The notes below the pieces were generated by a model. The model was not told the origin of the DNA, did no database searches, and worked only from the letters and a program-made list of their open reading frames with translations. The translations under genes were made by a program, and so were the position numbers. 64,000 bases of DNA from Hirudinaria manillensis (taxonomy: Eukaryota; Annelida; Clitellata; Hirudinida; Hirudinidae): NCBI GenBank assembly GCA_034509925.1, contig CM067530.1:2209001-2273000 (forward strand), written 5' to 3'. The stretch's first letter is position 1; every line of letters starts with the position of its first letter. Below, piece by piece: positions 49,411-61,500 of this stretch.

Positions 49411-49587
49411 GAGGACACATCAACACCAACAACGCAGTTAGACTTTCAGATTTATGTTCACACGAAATTCAGCAACACATTCAAAGCTAGGATCGATTCA
49501 GGGCCCATAATTAACATAGGCAGGCATTCGAGCGTGTGCAACAGGGAAACTGGGAAAATCCCACTTTCTGTTTCGGATGGACTTTGA
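49411..49587 (+). CDS. Possible orphan terminal exon between PHYHIP-like copies 4 and 5
   Basis: A good acceptor (TTTATTATAG) at about 49409-49410 is followed by a phase-1 open frame with even codon use (TTQLDFQIYVHTKFSNTFKA and onward) that stops with TGA at 49585-49587. Phase 1 is the phase used by the mini-exons of this gene family, so it could be an alternative last exon in the cluster. The protein segment was not recognised. Confidence 0.3.
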   Translation, partial: EDTSTPTTQLDFQIYVHTKFSNTFKARIDSGPIINIGRHSSVCNRETGKIPLSVSDGL

Positions 49588-49703
49588 CTCTGGAACGATT
49601 TAAATGTCTTGAACTAGTTATAATTCGACATAAGAGGAGCTAAATTGGTAATTGTAAAAACAGGGGTGTCAAGTAAGTTGCTATTTTGTGCAGATTTTAT
49701 ACG

Positions 49704-50858
49704 ATGACTTTTCGTTTCGAAGGTAAACCGAGAATTCATAGATGTCAGCTTCTATGCTTCTTTGCAATTCTAATTTCCATTTCATTAATTAATATTTAAC
49801 AAATGTTGACTTCTTAATTCATGACGCTGTTAGAGAATCTTTATTTCCAAGAGTTTTCCATGCTCGAAATGGAAGAACTGAAGAGCTTGGCCAACAAATA
49901 TTGCGGCAGCGAAATGGTCCCGTGCACGTACCTCTACCGGAATAAATCAATCGAATATTTTGCTGCCATTAGCAGAAATGGCGGAATCATGGAAACAGAG
50001 TTGAAAGACAGCGGCGGAAGTCCCAAGAATCCTATTAATGGCACGCTTAGAGGGGTGTTATTCACTGCCAGTTCGGACAGACGGTCTGCCGACGGTGACT
50101 CCACGCCACCGTCACCCCACGGTTCGAGCAGCTTTCGGGTTTACATCGAGCGCTTGATCAAGCCAAATTCTGTTCACAAGCTCTACTTTGCCGATTTCTA
50201 TTGCGTCGGGAATGGCAATCACTACATACTCTTGGTGGTTTGTAGGGTCGGATCGAAAGCCGATCTTTTCTGTGAGAATAATCTTCCGGAACTTTACTGG
50301 GATGAGAACCATTTTTTAAACTCTTCTGATGGCGTTACGTTCAAGATTGTCATGAAGGAACACTGTATCATTGATGTATTCTATGCTGAGGCTGTAAATG
50401 TCAAGAAACTATTGGACTCGAGGGCAGCATTTCTGGAAAGCAGTTTTCATAAGCCTGAAAATGGCTATTCAATATACGAGGGTCTGAAAAAGAATCAACA
50501 CTGTCAGATATGCAACGTACAGAAGATAGCTGCCCATATAGTCATTCCTAGCTATTACAACAACATTAACAACAACAACAACAACTCTCCTCAGCCATGT
50601 ACCGAGCAGTCCAATGGTGCCTCAACGTTGGTCATAGAACCATGCGAAACTGATCCTCACGGAATTGTCGACTCTAATCCGGAGAGAAACTCCCCCGATC
50701 CATTTACAGACCTGCCACAGCTCACTGATGCCTTACAATGCAACAAGACAAATGCTCAGATGGATTTCTGTGATAATGGAAATGGTGATACCACCCAAGT
50801 CGACGACGGTCCCAAATCATTTTTGACGAAAGTGAAGTCGACATGCAAAGTTATGTGA
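49704..50858 (+). CDS. PHYHIP C-terminal-domain protein, copy 5, with long tail and CaaX-like end
   Basis: 341 aa in two exons: 49704-49722 (19 nt, MTFRFE plus one base) and 49852-50858, spliced in phase 1 to give EFSMLEMEELKSLANKYC. Family blocks: MVPCTYLYRNKSIEYFAAI, GGSPKNPINGTLRGVLFTAS, SPHGSSSFRVYIERLI, LYFADFYCVGNGNHYILLVV, NLPELYWDENHFLN and CQICNVQ. A unique tail of about 110 aa follows the Cys pair, with an Asn run and Pro/Asp-rich sequence. It ends FLTKVKSTCKVM, a CaaX-like box (C-K-V-M) preceded by Lys residues, the usual arrangement for a farnesylated, membrane-bound protein. Confidence 0.88.
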
Positions 50859-50958
50859 ACTCATCAGAATGCATCTCGATTAACAACATCTGTTCACTAG
50901 TTATTGACTACTAAAACATTTACTAACACCTTTTTTTTTTAGCATCTATTCGGTAGAA

Positions 50959-51478
50959 AATGTCGTGCCATCTTGAGAGGTAAATTGTGCAATTTTTCTT
51001 TGGCAGACTTGTTCTTAGATTTTCATTTTAATCTAAATATTCATTTTAAGTTCCAAAGACGTTTGATTGTGTCTTGTTAAGTATTCTGTGGTGTTCAGAC
51101 TGGAACATCTGCTGAATGGTTCATGGTTTTGATCATCTCAAATTTAACTGCAAATCTGCTGCAAGGAGCAATACTATGAAAAATGAAAAACTTAAAATTA
51201 CTGAATTTTTGGAAAATAAATTTAAAAAAAAAATGATAGAAAATTGTTGCATTGGAAATTTTCGATTAGAAGCCCCAATTATTTCGGGGGGGCCACACGT
51301 GGAATATACCAGGTTATTTCCAGAAACTGTTTTGGGCAGTTTGGGAATTCCCCAAAAGTTCGTTTCGTTTCCTAAAAATGCTCATGGAAAATCCTTGCAC
51401 CAGGTTTGTTTTGTTAAATTTTGCATTAAAAAGGAGCGATTTTGTAACGAATTGTGTAATTTATTGTTTGAAATTTAA
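50959..51478 (+). CDS. Unknown possible gene fragment
   Basis: A 120-codon open frame (51116-51478). Its middle part (GGPHVEYTRLFPETVLGSLG, then IPQKFVSFPKNAHGKSLHQ) looks protein-like, and CACCAG/GTTTGT at about 51402 is a plausible donor. A short ATG frame at 50959 (MSCHLER) ends at AG/GTAAAT and could be a first exon, but its phase does not give the longer frame. No downstream exon could be confirmed, because the region to the right is occupied by GFER on the other strand. Not recognised. Confidence 0.25.
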
Positions 51479-52004
51479 CAAATAATTTGAGATTATTTAG
51501 TAGATTATACGAAATAATAACAAATAAAGTGTTAACGTTTCGATAAAATAAAGAATATTGAACTTAATAGGAGAAGTTACTCTTTAGAAACTAGCATTAA
51601 AATAGAGATAGAAATGAGATCAGTTACTAAATATAATTTAAAATATATCATTAAACATCAAAAATAAATTGCCCATCACGACAAATACTAAGTGCTCGTG
51701 CTAATAAGAGAAACTAATAATGACAATAATTATAAAATGTTAAAAACTGATTCCATCAACAACAAACCTGGAGTATGAACATTGGTCGTCGCATCAAAGT
51801 CGTCTCGGATTTAACAAAAAATCAACTTTTAATCCCATTGAAAAATAGTTCCACAAAATCTCAGAATTTTTTAAAACTGTCATTCACGAAGAGAAATTAA
51901 ACCGCGTCCCGAGGTTTAACAAAGAAGGGGCTCGATAACTGATTACCAAACGTAGTAACCGATCAATCGATCGATCAATCAATCAATCGACCGATCAATC
52001 TCCA

Positions 52005-53414
52005 TCAATCGCATCTTCCGTCCTTCCATCCATCTTTCCATCTTTCCTCCACCAAGGAGCAGTCAAAGAGAGGTTTTCCAAGTCTCTCGTTGACGCTATT
52101 GTGGAGGCGACACATCCACTGACAAAAGTCTTTCCTGCTCCTGACATCTGGCGGATTCTGTTTCAGGCTGACAACGTTAAAGTTAATGTGATGTTGGTAA
52201 TTTATTTTGCTGTCACTCGCATTGGTATTAAATTACGTAATTTAAACTTAAGTTGAATTAATTTGAAAAAGATTCTTTATTTTTAATGCTGTTTCAATTT
52301 AGAAAACCAAAATAGGATGCCTTTTTCTAGAAATCATTCTGAACTTGTTGGTAATAGTTGAGAATAGGTGGAGTTGCCATTTGACACTCTCGTACAGATA
52401 GAAAGAAAATGAAAGAATGAAGCTATAAGTTACAAATTAAAATTGAAAAATAACGTAATTAAACTTGTTTCAGAACCGAAACAACACCCGCTTCAAATCT
52501 TATCAAATGCATATAAATAAATATTTATAACTTAAAAAAAGGACACCCCATATTTTGCACTTGGTAGACGTTACTAGTGAAATTTTGTTTTCCATATCCC
52601 GTCCATCATTAAACACGTGGGAAAAGATTGTTGAAATTAAAGCTAAAGGACTGAATTCTACGTTCTAAATAAGTTTTAAATAAGTTGTGCAGAAGAAAGC
52701 TGTACACAATGATTCTATACTCATGGAAAATTGCTTCTCTAAATGTTTAATTTTCTTTCAGAATCCTACAAGCCTCTGTCCCAGCCGAAATTCAACCCAC
52801 GTCAATGACTAAATAACCCCCGCGAAAAGGGATATAACCCGTTGAACCAGACTATCCACGTATTGCCAAACAATTGTATAAAATACTTGTAACATGAAAA
52901 AATCACAAGATTGTAAGGAAGAAGTAACAAAAAATTACAAAAGCAGTTAAAAGGAAATAAAAAAGTAGAGAAGAAACAAATAAAATTCGATATAAAAAGT
53001 GGACTCACTGGCTAGCCAGTTCATTGGCACACACCTCGCAAGGGTAGAACTTTCCTAAAGTGTCCATAAAGTGCTTAATGTCTTTCTTGTCCTGATTCGA
53101 CGGATTTTCAGGCAGATAAGCTGCCATCGTATGAAGTAATGACCAGGTGTTTCTTCCTAAACGTTTCAAAATTCAAGCATTATAAGGTCAATGCATGTCT
53201 TCTTACAATTTAGCAGCAGTATTAATTCTGCACATGGATTTACGGACTTGCAAACAACTCTTGTGACATGTCTTAAACTGGAATGAGTGAATTGGTCGAC
53301 TTTACCTAGGTCCTCTCTTTCCAAAGGACAATCTTTTGGCGTGCCGCCAGGAGACGAAGAGCAGGCAGTGCTGATTTTTATCCCTTCCATAACATGGGTC
53401 TTTCCAGTGATCAT
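52005..53414 (-). CDS. GFER: GFER/ALR sulfhydryl oxidase (Erv1 family), 3 exons
   Basis: 139 aa: exons 53414-53306, 53156-53009, 52167-52005, in phases 1 and 2, with an intact frame. FAD-dependent thiol oxidase of the mitochondrial intermembrane space that reoxidises Mia40/CHCHD4. Visible family features: [20 protein letters not shown], then KFYPCEVC with the redox pair C76/C79, the FAD-binding [16 protein letters not shown], the structural CX16C pair C105/C122, and the terminal DGWKDGRCD. The 36-residue N-terminus has a single Cys besides the one in DCP and lacks the CRAC shuttle motif of the human long form. An in-frame stop lies upstream of the chosen ATG. An acceptor-like TGCAG at about 53454 leaves room for an alternative upstream exon that I could not find. 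Confidence 0.93.
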
Positions 53415-55217
53415 TTGCTGTACTGGCTGGATTGGTGCTGCTGCTGGGGTTCTCTGCAGCGAACAAGCAATTGTTCAAAATACACATTCGGGACGACTCT
53501 TTAGCCTCGCTTGGCCAGAAGAAATGATAATATTAATAATAAATGTAAATACGTCTCATTCGTATAGCGCCGAAATATTATTCAAATACGCTTTTGGTCA
53601 CCCATTTATGTCTAAACGGTTGACTGAGAATATTAAAGTTCTGACGCATACAGGAATGCAGCCATTTGGGCTAACTTTTATTTAAAGATGAGTACATCTC
53701 TGAAACTATGATGCAAGTCAATATCATAATCCATAGAATGGAATACGATTTACAATATCGATCATTAGACATACAGTACTTGCCGTAAAATAATTCCAGG
53801 GCATGAAGCCCGAAATTTTATTGACTATGCTACTGGTGCTGTTGGAATCCATTACAGAGAACTTTTGGCTTATACGGGAGGTATTTCTTACTGGTTAATG
53901 GCCTGCTCAGCGACATTCCTTTGTCAACTTTCAACCGACAATCATGATACTTCAGCGGACCGATTGATACTATTCCTTCTACGAACTCTTCTAAAGATAT
54001 GACCTGGATATCCTGCGCAGATTTGAATGTCCAATAGAGGTAACTATTCGTGCAGTTTACTATGTTAAAGCGGTGGATTACATTACTTCGAGAATATGCC
54101 TATCGAGAATTGGACGCGCCCGACCAAAAATGTTTTTTTTTCTCTTAAAAGATGAGGAAGTCGAAGATTCTGTGGAATATTTCCTCGTCAAGACCAGCAG
54201 CCTCGATGTTTGACGGTATTTTTGATGCGATTTTTTGTTGACTTTTTTTATTTGTTTGTTTATTTACTACTATCGTAAGAGCATTATTGACGTCATGAAC
54301 TCACTCCCTCGGAGATACTATTAAATTTTTTTAGAAACGGCCAATTTCTAAAAGAAAACAGAGAATCATTTAAACACATCGGCCCTGTGTGTTACTTGCG
54401 CTGCGCACGATTTTTGCACTTTTGAGATCATCTGCCAATGATTGACTTTTGCTTGAGTCTAACCAACCACTTAAATTTTCCTGGACACGTGATAAATAAT
54501 ACTTTATTTTTTAACTCATACCTGCATAATTATGATCAACATGGATGCATACAATCCAAAAAGTTGAGACATGCTAATCAGCATTGTCCAATTAGCTTGA
54601 AGCATCACTATTTTGTATATACACAAAAAGTTAAGAGTTACAACAGTGAAATTACCATCAACTAAATTTCACTGTTACAATGTTAATAAATTTGATTTAT
54701 ATTTAATAAATATTTACTATTGTAAATACAACAAAATAAGTTGTTGACCAGAATGTCCTATTGTGGCCAATAGTTGGAATTCAGTTTAAGGATAAAATAA
54801 AATACAACCAAACATTATTTGAAAGATTACTTTAGATGAGATTACCAGTTATACCAATTAAACAAATTAGGTAATAAATAGTGATTAAATGCTAGCTAAT
54901 CATCCAGAAGAGTTATTATTACTATTGTTATTATCATCATTATTATTGTTACTACTGGCATGGGTTGTGTTAATGTAAGGGCAGTGCATTTTATGGAATA
55001 AAATATTGTTAATAACAATAAATACCGTGCTGTTATTGCAATATTATTGTTATTACTATGCCACTATTATTATACAATTACAATCATATAAATGTAACTT
55101 CATCATTGCTTTTCATGCAACAAAAGTTATAACAACATCAGACACCCTATTTATCTACACAGAAATAATTTCCAACACGCAAAGACATTTACAGTCCGAT
55201 GGTCTAGACTTCGTCGT
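53415..55217. other. Intergenic region between GFER and NFXL1
   Basis: Contains a possible degraded coding fragment (53790-54040, minus) and otherwise AT-rich sequence with short ATT/CAT runs (54920-54960, 55010-55070). A double palindrome GTCTAGAC, spaced by six bases, overlaps the NFXL1 stop codon (55204-55225). Confidence 0.5.
53785..54045 (-). pseudogene. Possible degraded coding fragment, unknown
   Basis: The minus strand after an acceptor-like ATCTGCGCAG at about 54015 reads DIQVISLEEFVEGIVSIGPL, followed by KYHDCRLKVDKGMSLSRPLT and a stop. The ISLEEFVEG stretch looks like the exit helix of an EF-hand, as in the cytosolic parts of some channels and phosphatases. No flanking exons were found and stops interrupt the sequence upstream, so a relic is more likely than a live gene. 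Could be chance. Confidence 0.25.
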
Positions 55218-58200
55218 CTAGACTTGAACGAGCAGCTTGTATGCAAACAGCGAGAAGATGATCATCAGGAGGGAAAGCACGAGAATCGTCTGCTTCCTGG
55301 CAAGGAACGAGCGTCCTTCTCCTGCATTTTCGACGTCCTGCCGCCTCTGTCTCTTTCTCTTCCCCTTCGAACGCTTCTCGAATTCCTCCATTTCTTCCTT
55401 CTTCTTCAGTGCTTCTTGCTCTGCAGCTGCTCTTTCGCTGGCCTCTTTAGCCTGGAATGAAGGCATAGATGGGGTCTCATTCTTAATAATAAAATGATAA
55501 GTTATATTAAAAATTTCTAATTACAAATTGTTATTATTATTATTATTATTATAAATTGCATTGACTTAAGAGTGTTTTTAAGGGATATGGGAAAAAAACC
55601 AATACGAATGAATTTTCATTGCATGATGCTAACACAACACAACACAACACATTACGATGATGAATACAATAACCTGCTACTTTAAGAGGAAACTTAACAA
55701 TAATAATAATAGTAATGAGCATAGGTTTTATGAATTTAACTTATGGTAAGTGGTCATTGAATTTAAACTATCAATGCTTTAAAAATCCAGGTAAATTAAA
55801 ATGAAACACAAACACCAACCTTTCTTGCCTTTTCCTTCTCAACTTCACAGGCTTTGTTGCAATCAACCTTGCCTTTTCCTGACTGCACTTCGTAACATGA
55901 CATCTCCTCCTTTCTTCTGCCACAAGGGCAACGAACTTTGACCTTTTCAGGGCAGTCGGGGACAGGAGGACAATCCCCAGAGTGGCAGATGGCCTTGCAC
56001 CGGTGAGAGCAGGATAGCTGATCAAAATTCAAATTCAATCCATTGAATTATTTCAATGATATATTTTTATTTAATAAAACTGGGACAATAATAATAATAA
56101 AGACAGGCCCTCAAATTCAAGCGCATATGGAGAAAATTTATGATTTAAAATCATTTAAAGAAAGAATCATTTTTAAAAAAAGCAAAAACTAATCATTAAG
56201 AATGCCAGCAGCAGACAACACACAAACTCCACGGCAAACATGAAAGAAGCAGAAAACCAAGAAAACATAAATTCAGAAACGTACCGATTTTGGGCACCTG
56301 CACCCGCACGACCTCAAAGCTTCCATCTTGGATCCTCCCAGTTCCTGGTTGGCCGAGCACCAGTCCGAGCAAGGCACGTGTTTCACCACCATCTGGCAGT
56401 GACAGCGCATCTTGATCATCTGAGTGCACGGGGGACACCGTCCAGGATGGCACGGAAGGAGGCACCTATGGATGCAACCGGGGGGTCTGGGCTTGGTGCA
56501 GGGTTCTTCGCATTGTCTGCAGTTCGTGCCGGCCTTCGTTGCAGAAATTTAAAAGATTAGCGTCCTTTGTTGATGAGATTCAAAGGTTTGTTTGAAAACA
56601 CTAATTCAACTGAAAGCTTTATTTGAAATATTTCATTTTCTCAGAAATCCCTGAAATATTTCTTTGCACATTTTAACAACCCAACCTCATAAGCAGCAAG
56701 TGATTGGAAAGTTAAATAATTTAAAAGAAAATACTTAAACTAGTAAAACCAAAGCATTGAGGATTTGCAAAGCAACATGTTTGATCGACCAAAACACAGC
56801 CAAGGTTATTGGGTTAATCACCTTTGAAAGGTCATCGTCTGCCACCCCTTCTACGACGTGACACGGCAACTGGCAGGCATGGTTGAGGCATGGTAACATC
56901 CTACCACAAGGTCTTTGGCAGGATGCTGGGCTGGAGTTGCTGCATCTGACCATGGTTGTCTGTGGAAAAGTAAAACGTTTGTGATGGATATGCACTCAAG
57001 GTTATAGGAAGGCAAGATTTTATGGTGAGATGGAGGATGGAGTTATCTGGAGTAAGTAGGAAAATGAGGAGTCGATAGAATTCTAAGGATTAATTGTGGT
57101 GAATATAAATAAACATGGAATCACTTCTGAAATGTTATGTACATAAAAAAAAGAAAAAATACAAAAATACAATTCAAGGGCTAACAAAACGTTTTAAATC
57201 AGTCAACATTTGGTCATAGTTCGCCTCGCATGCACGCATCGTCGTTTCAGCATTTCTGTCATCCAAAGTCAAACCTCGTGCTTCCCGAAACAAGTGACCG
57301 GCACCGGAACGAGACACGGTGGGCAGGCCATGTCGACAATCTCGAACTTCTTGGAATCCCTGCTGACCTGCCAGGGTCCGACCTTCGGCCGGGTGTCCTT
57401 GACTTCCACTTTGACCGCGGAGTGGCAAAGGGCGGGACAGCTGTGGGAGCAGCCGAGGAGGGTTTTGTTGCACACCTGGCTGCACTTCGGGCACTCTCCG
57501 AAGTGACAGGTGTGGGGCTTCCGAGAGGAATGGTGGCAGTCGGGCGGATTACTGCGAGTTCACGGAGTGCATTCGATTAGAAGATGTCGGCAATGATGAT
57601 GATGATTATGTGTAGATGACAGTGGAGGTAATTAATTATACAAACAGCAAGTGATTGGAATGTTAAATAATTTTTTTTTTAAATACTTAAATTAATAAAA
57701 AAAAAGGCTACATTGATCATCTATTGTCTGTCTATTGACAAGTGATACAAATTATTCAATATTTATTTACATTAAGACTTTTATCGCGATTAATTACCTG
57801 CAAGGTTTGTTACACTTTGGAGGTCTCGTCTTCTTCTCCAGGGCGCAGGGCACGGTCCTTGCCGTCTTGCCGCAGTTGCACTTCAGGACCGCCGTGTTGG
57901 TGCACGGGTAACAAGGACCTGGAGGAGACGAGGTGTTTGCCAATATTTTATTAATTTTAATATTTAAATGAATCGAATTAATGACGGAGTTACAATATCT
58001 CGTGTTGATTTGTTAGTTAACAAAGTAATAACTTATTATTGTAATAGTTATTATAATAATAAAAATAATAGTAAAGTAATAATTATTATTGTTCCTTAAT
58101 TAATAATTAATATTCAACGACAAACTCTCGAGTGGATCGACTCACCAAGATGGCAGGTGTTTGCGCACTTGTGCTGTCGGCATTTCAGTGGTTTGCCGCA

Positions 58201-58454
58201 CATGGCAGTGCACGGAGGACAAGTCCCGTCGCAGCACTGAAACAGTCATGATGATGATGATGATGCAAAGATAGTGATGACAGTTGTAATTATAATGAAT
58301 TCCTAATAAATTTGTTGTCAATTACTCTATCAATTAAATTAAATCTCTCAATTCAAGAATTGAAGCCGTTATATAAAATTTACAAATGTTTCTATTATAT
58401 CATTGATGCCACCATTACAAAGCATTGCCATATAAAACATCATCATCGTCGTCG

Positions 58455-58503
<49 letters not shown>

Positions 58504-61500
58504 TACCTTCCTCTTGCACTGGTGTACCCCACAGTCCTTGAGATTTGTGCACTTGATGTCACATTGGAAATCCTTGAAGCACTGGAGTTCCTTCTCTCTC
58601 TTCCCGCAGCGGCACTTCTTTCGGATCATCTCTCGACACTGATCGAAACGAGGATGTCAATTTCAACCAATCGATTAACTTCAATCAATTAACTCTGTTC
58701 GTTCCCTAGAAACTTTTCAGAGCAATTGTGAAGAAAGGACAAATATAAGAAGGGACTATCCACCATCATTAGCCATCACAGGTCATCATCATCGTCATCA
58801 TCATCATCATTATCATCATAATCTTCCTTTTCATTTGGCATTAGCATCCTTTCCAAATTCAGACGATTCACATTTCATTTACGTTTTACATCATCATCAT
58901 CAACAACCCATGCCACCCTCCAAAAGGCATTGACAAGCTACCGTTCCACAAGGTCCCTGGTGGCACCTGTTGGTGCACCTGTGCAGTCCGCACTCCAACA
59001 ACTTTCCGCACGACTCCAGGCAGGTCGGAGCCTCCTCGGTGCAGGGCAGGTCGAAAGCTGGAAGGATGTTCAATGAATGCGGTTTATTTATATATTATTA
59101 AAGTATAAACTTATTTATTATAAAGTCGTTTATTATTATTGGTTAAGAAACAGGTACAATGGATGATGAATATTAATGAATTGAATGCTAAAACTTGATA
59201 CCTTGTCAGTGAGAAGTTCTAAAGATTATTCTAACGATCTAATAAATTATAATACTTATAATAAGTAATTATAATATTTATATGTGATAAAAAAAGCATT
59301 ACTTTATGACTAAGATTCAACTTAAGAACAAAAAAATATTTCAGATAAAATAATCAAATAAGTTCAGAAAAGGTGAAAACAAAATAAAGATATTCCTGCT
59401 CCTAATTTGAACATTATTCATAAGTCCACACACATTCAAGAGCAACTGACTGGTTTTTCCACAGGGACACTTTCTCTTTCCATCTTTGGAACACGGCTCA
59501 CACGCACCAGAATGACACACGACCTGACATTTGTGATGATTGCATGACAATGGCTTGTTGCAAACCTGTTTCAGATGCAAAGCGAGAAAGTTGTGATCAT
59601 TGAAACTTAATGTTGCTGTCATAAAAGTATGCTTATGTTTTCATTTTCTTTCTTAGCACATTCAACCCATCTGTAATCATTATCATTACCTGGTCACATT
59701 TCCAAACAGGCGTGGCGCATGGTACGAGCGCCGTCTTTTTCCGACACATGCAAGGCTGTTGGCTGGTCTCGGGGCAGTCCCCACAAGCACCTGCAAATGT
59801 GAATTATGAATGAATTATAATTAACTGTGCAAATTCAACTTACATTATATTATATTTGCATTGATCATCTGTCTATTGACAAATTATACAAAATATTGTT
59901 AAATTACATTAACACATTAAACTGATAATTAATAAGGGCATAATTAATAAAATTACGTTAAACTCCAAAGTAATTAAATTCGCGTACCTTCGTGACACGG
60001 CAGAGGGCAGCGATGATGGCCGCAGTTCAAAGGTCCTCCGCACCTGAGGCCGCACGACCACTTGGCAGCTCCGCACCTCCTCACCTGTTCAGAACTCCTG
60101 CCACAGAAGCACCTCGAGCGAACGGTCTTGGGGCAGGGCGGACAAGGACCTGTTTGTGTGCGAAGAATTTCTTCAAAACACTCTCCGTGCGATTGAAATT
60201 AATTGATCTCCTTTTCTGATTGTCATCCTAGTGTTGTTGTTGTTGCATCGTCATCATCATGGAATCAATGGCATCACTGATTTGTCAGTGTAGCTAGCAT
60301 TATCAAAAATGCTGTTTTGTTGCATACATTATTCCTACCATGGTCATCATCATCATCAGCATCATCACAGCCATAATTGTCCACAAAATAGTCATCACAA
60401 ACCTGGATGGCACTGCAGTAGACACTGATGGCCACAGTCTGGCTTGAGTCGTCTGCCGCACATCTGACCGCAGGAGTGCGGGACGCCCCAGGGATCGAAG
60501 GGGGGATTGGCCTCTTTGGTACAGAAGCAGACGTAGAACTTGGGAAAGTCACTCTGATGGTACTCATGTCGACACTTTGGACTGAAGGAAAGCATTTGAA
60601 AATGATTTAAAGTGTGGCATTTTGGATTCGTGTGAAATGCATAAATCACATATTAATCATAATATTGTGTTAATTATTATTATTCATAGCAAATTGAGAA
60701 TATTAGCATTGGCCAAGATTTGACAAGAAGCAGTCATAAAATAAAGTCCAAAAAATAAAGAGCTCACCAGAACCAAGGCTTTTCCTTGTTTGGAAAATGT
60801 TCATTTGACAGGGTGGACTTGTGTTGCACTCCATCCCTGACCCATTGCTGGATGCACTGGATGTGGAACATCGTGTAACAACCCGAGCAGTTCCATACCT
60901 GAAGAGAGGGAGAATTGTTTTGAACTCCAATGAATGAAAAGAAGTTTGGAAATTTTTTATAAAAATTAATTTAAGAAAATGCAAATTCAATATAATTAAA
61001 CGATAAAATTAATGAGCTGGGATAAAAAAAACAACAAAACGGTCCGAGGTACTGACGGGGTCTGTCTGTGTTATGCTTTCAATGCAAATGAGGCAGATAT
61101 TGGACTTGGATTTCAGAGCTTCCTCAATGTATGTGGCTGTCCTCCCGAGATCACCTGCACCTTTGTAAAAAAAAATTAGGAATAACAGTAAAAAGCTTTT
61201 GTGGTATTGATGACAGTATGCACGATTAGTGGTTAGACAATGATACATGTGTGAGTGAAGGTATTATTATTAAATAAATACGTTAGTAAATAGTGAATAT
61301 TGATTCATAAAATCAATTACTGTTGCAAGCTGAGTTGTTGAGTCTTTTGAGAAGATTAGATAAGACAGTATCCCTTTTTTGATGGAATTCCTCATCTTCA
61401 TCATCGTCGTCATCATCCAAAAGTGTCAAATCATCAGTAGATGAGAGTTGACGTTTGGCTGCTTCTTGATGGATTGCAGCTGCTGCCTGGAAAATTTCCT

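Noticed and set aside
52040..52200. Plus-strand open frame with protein-like codons ([20 protein letters not shown])
   Set aside because: It is the antisense of the last GFER exon, which matches ALR residue by residue on the minus strand.
58312..58692. Poly-His (plus) and poly-Met (minus) frames
   Set aside because: Translation of the CAT array next to NFXL1 exon 9; the real exon there is 58638-58507 on the minus strand.
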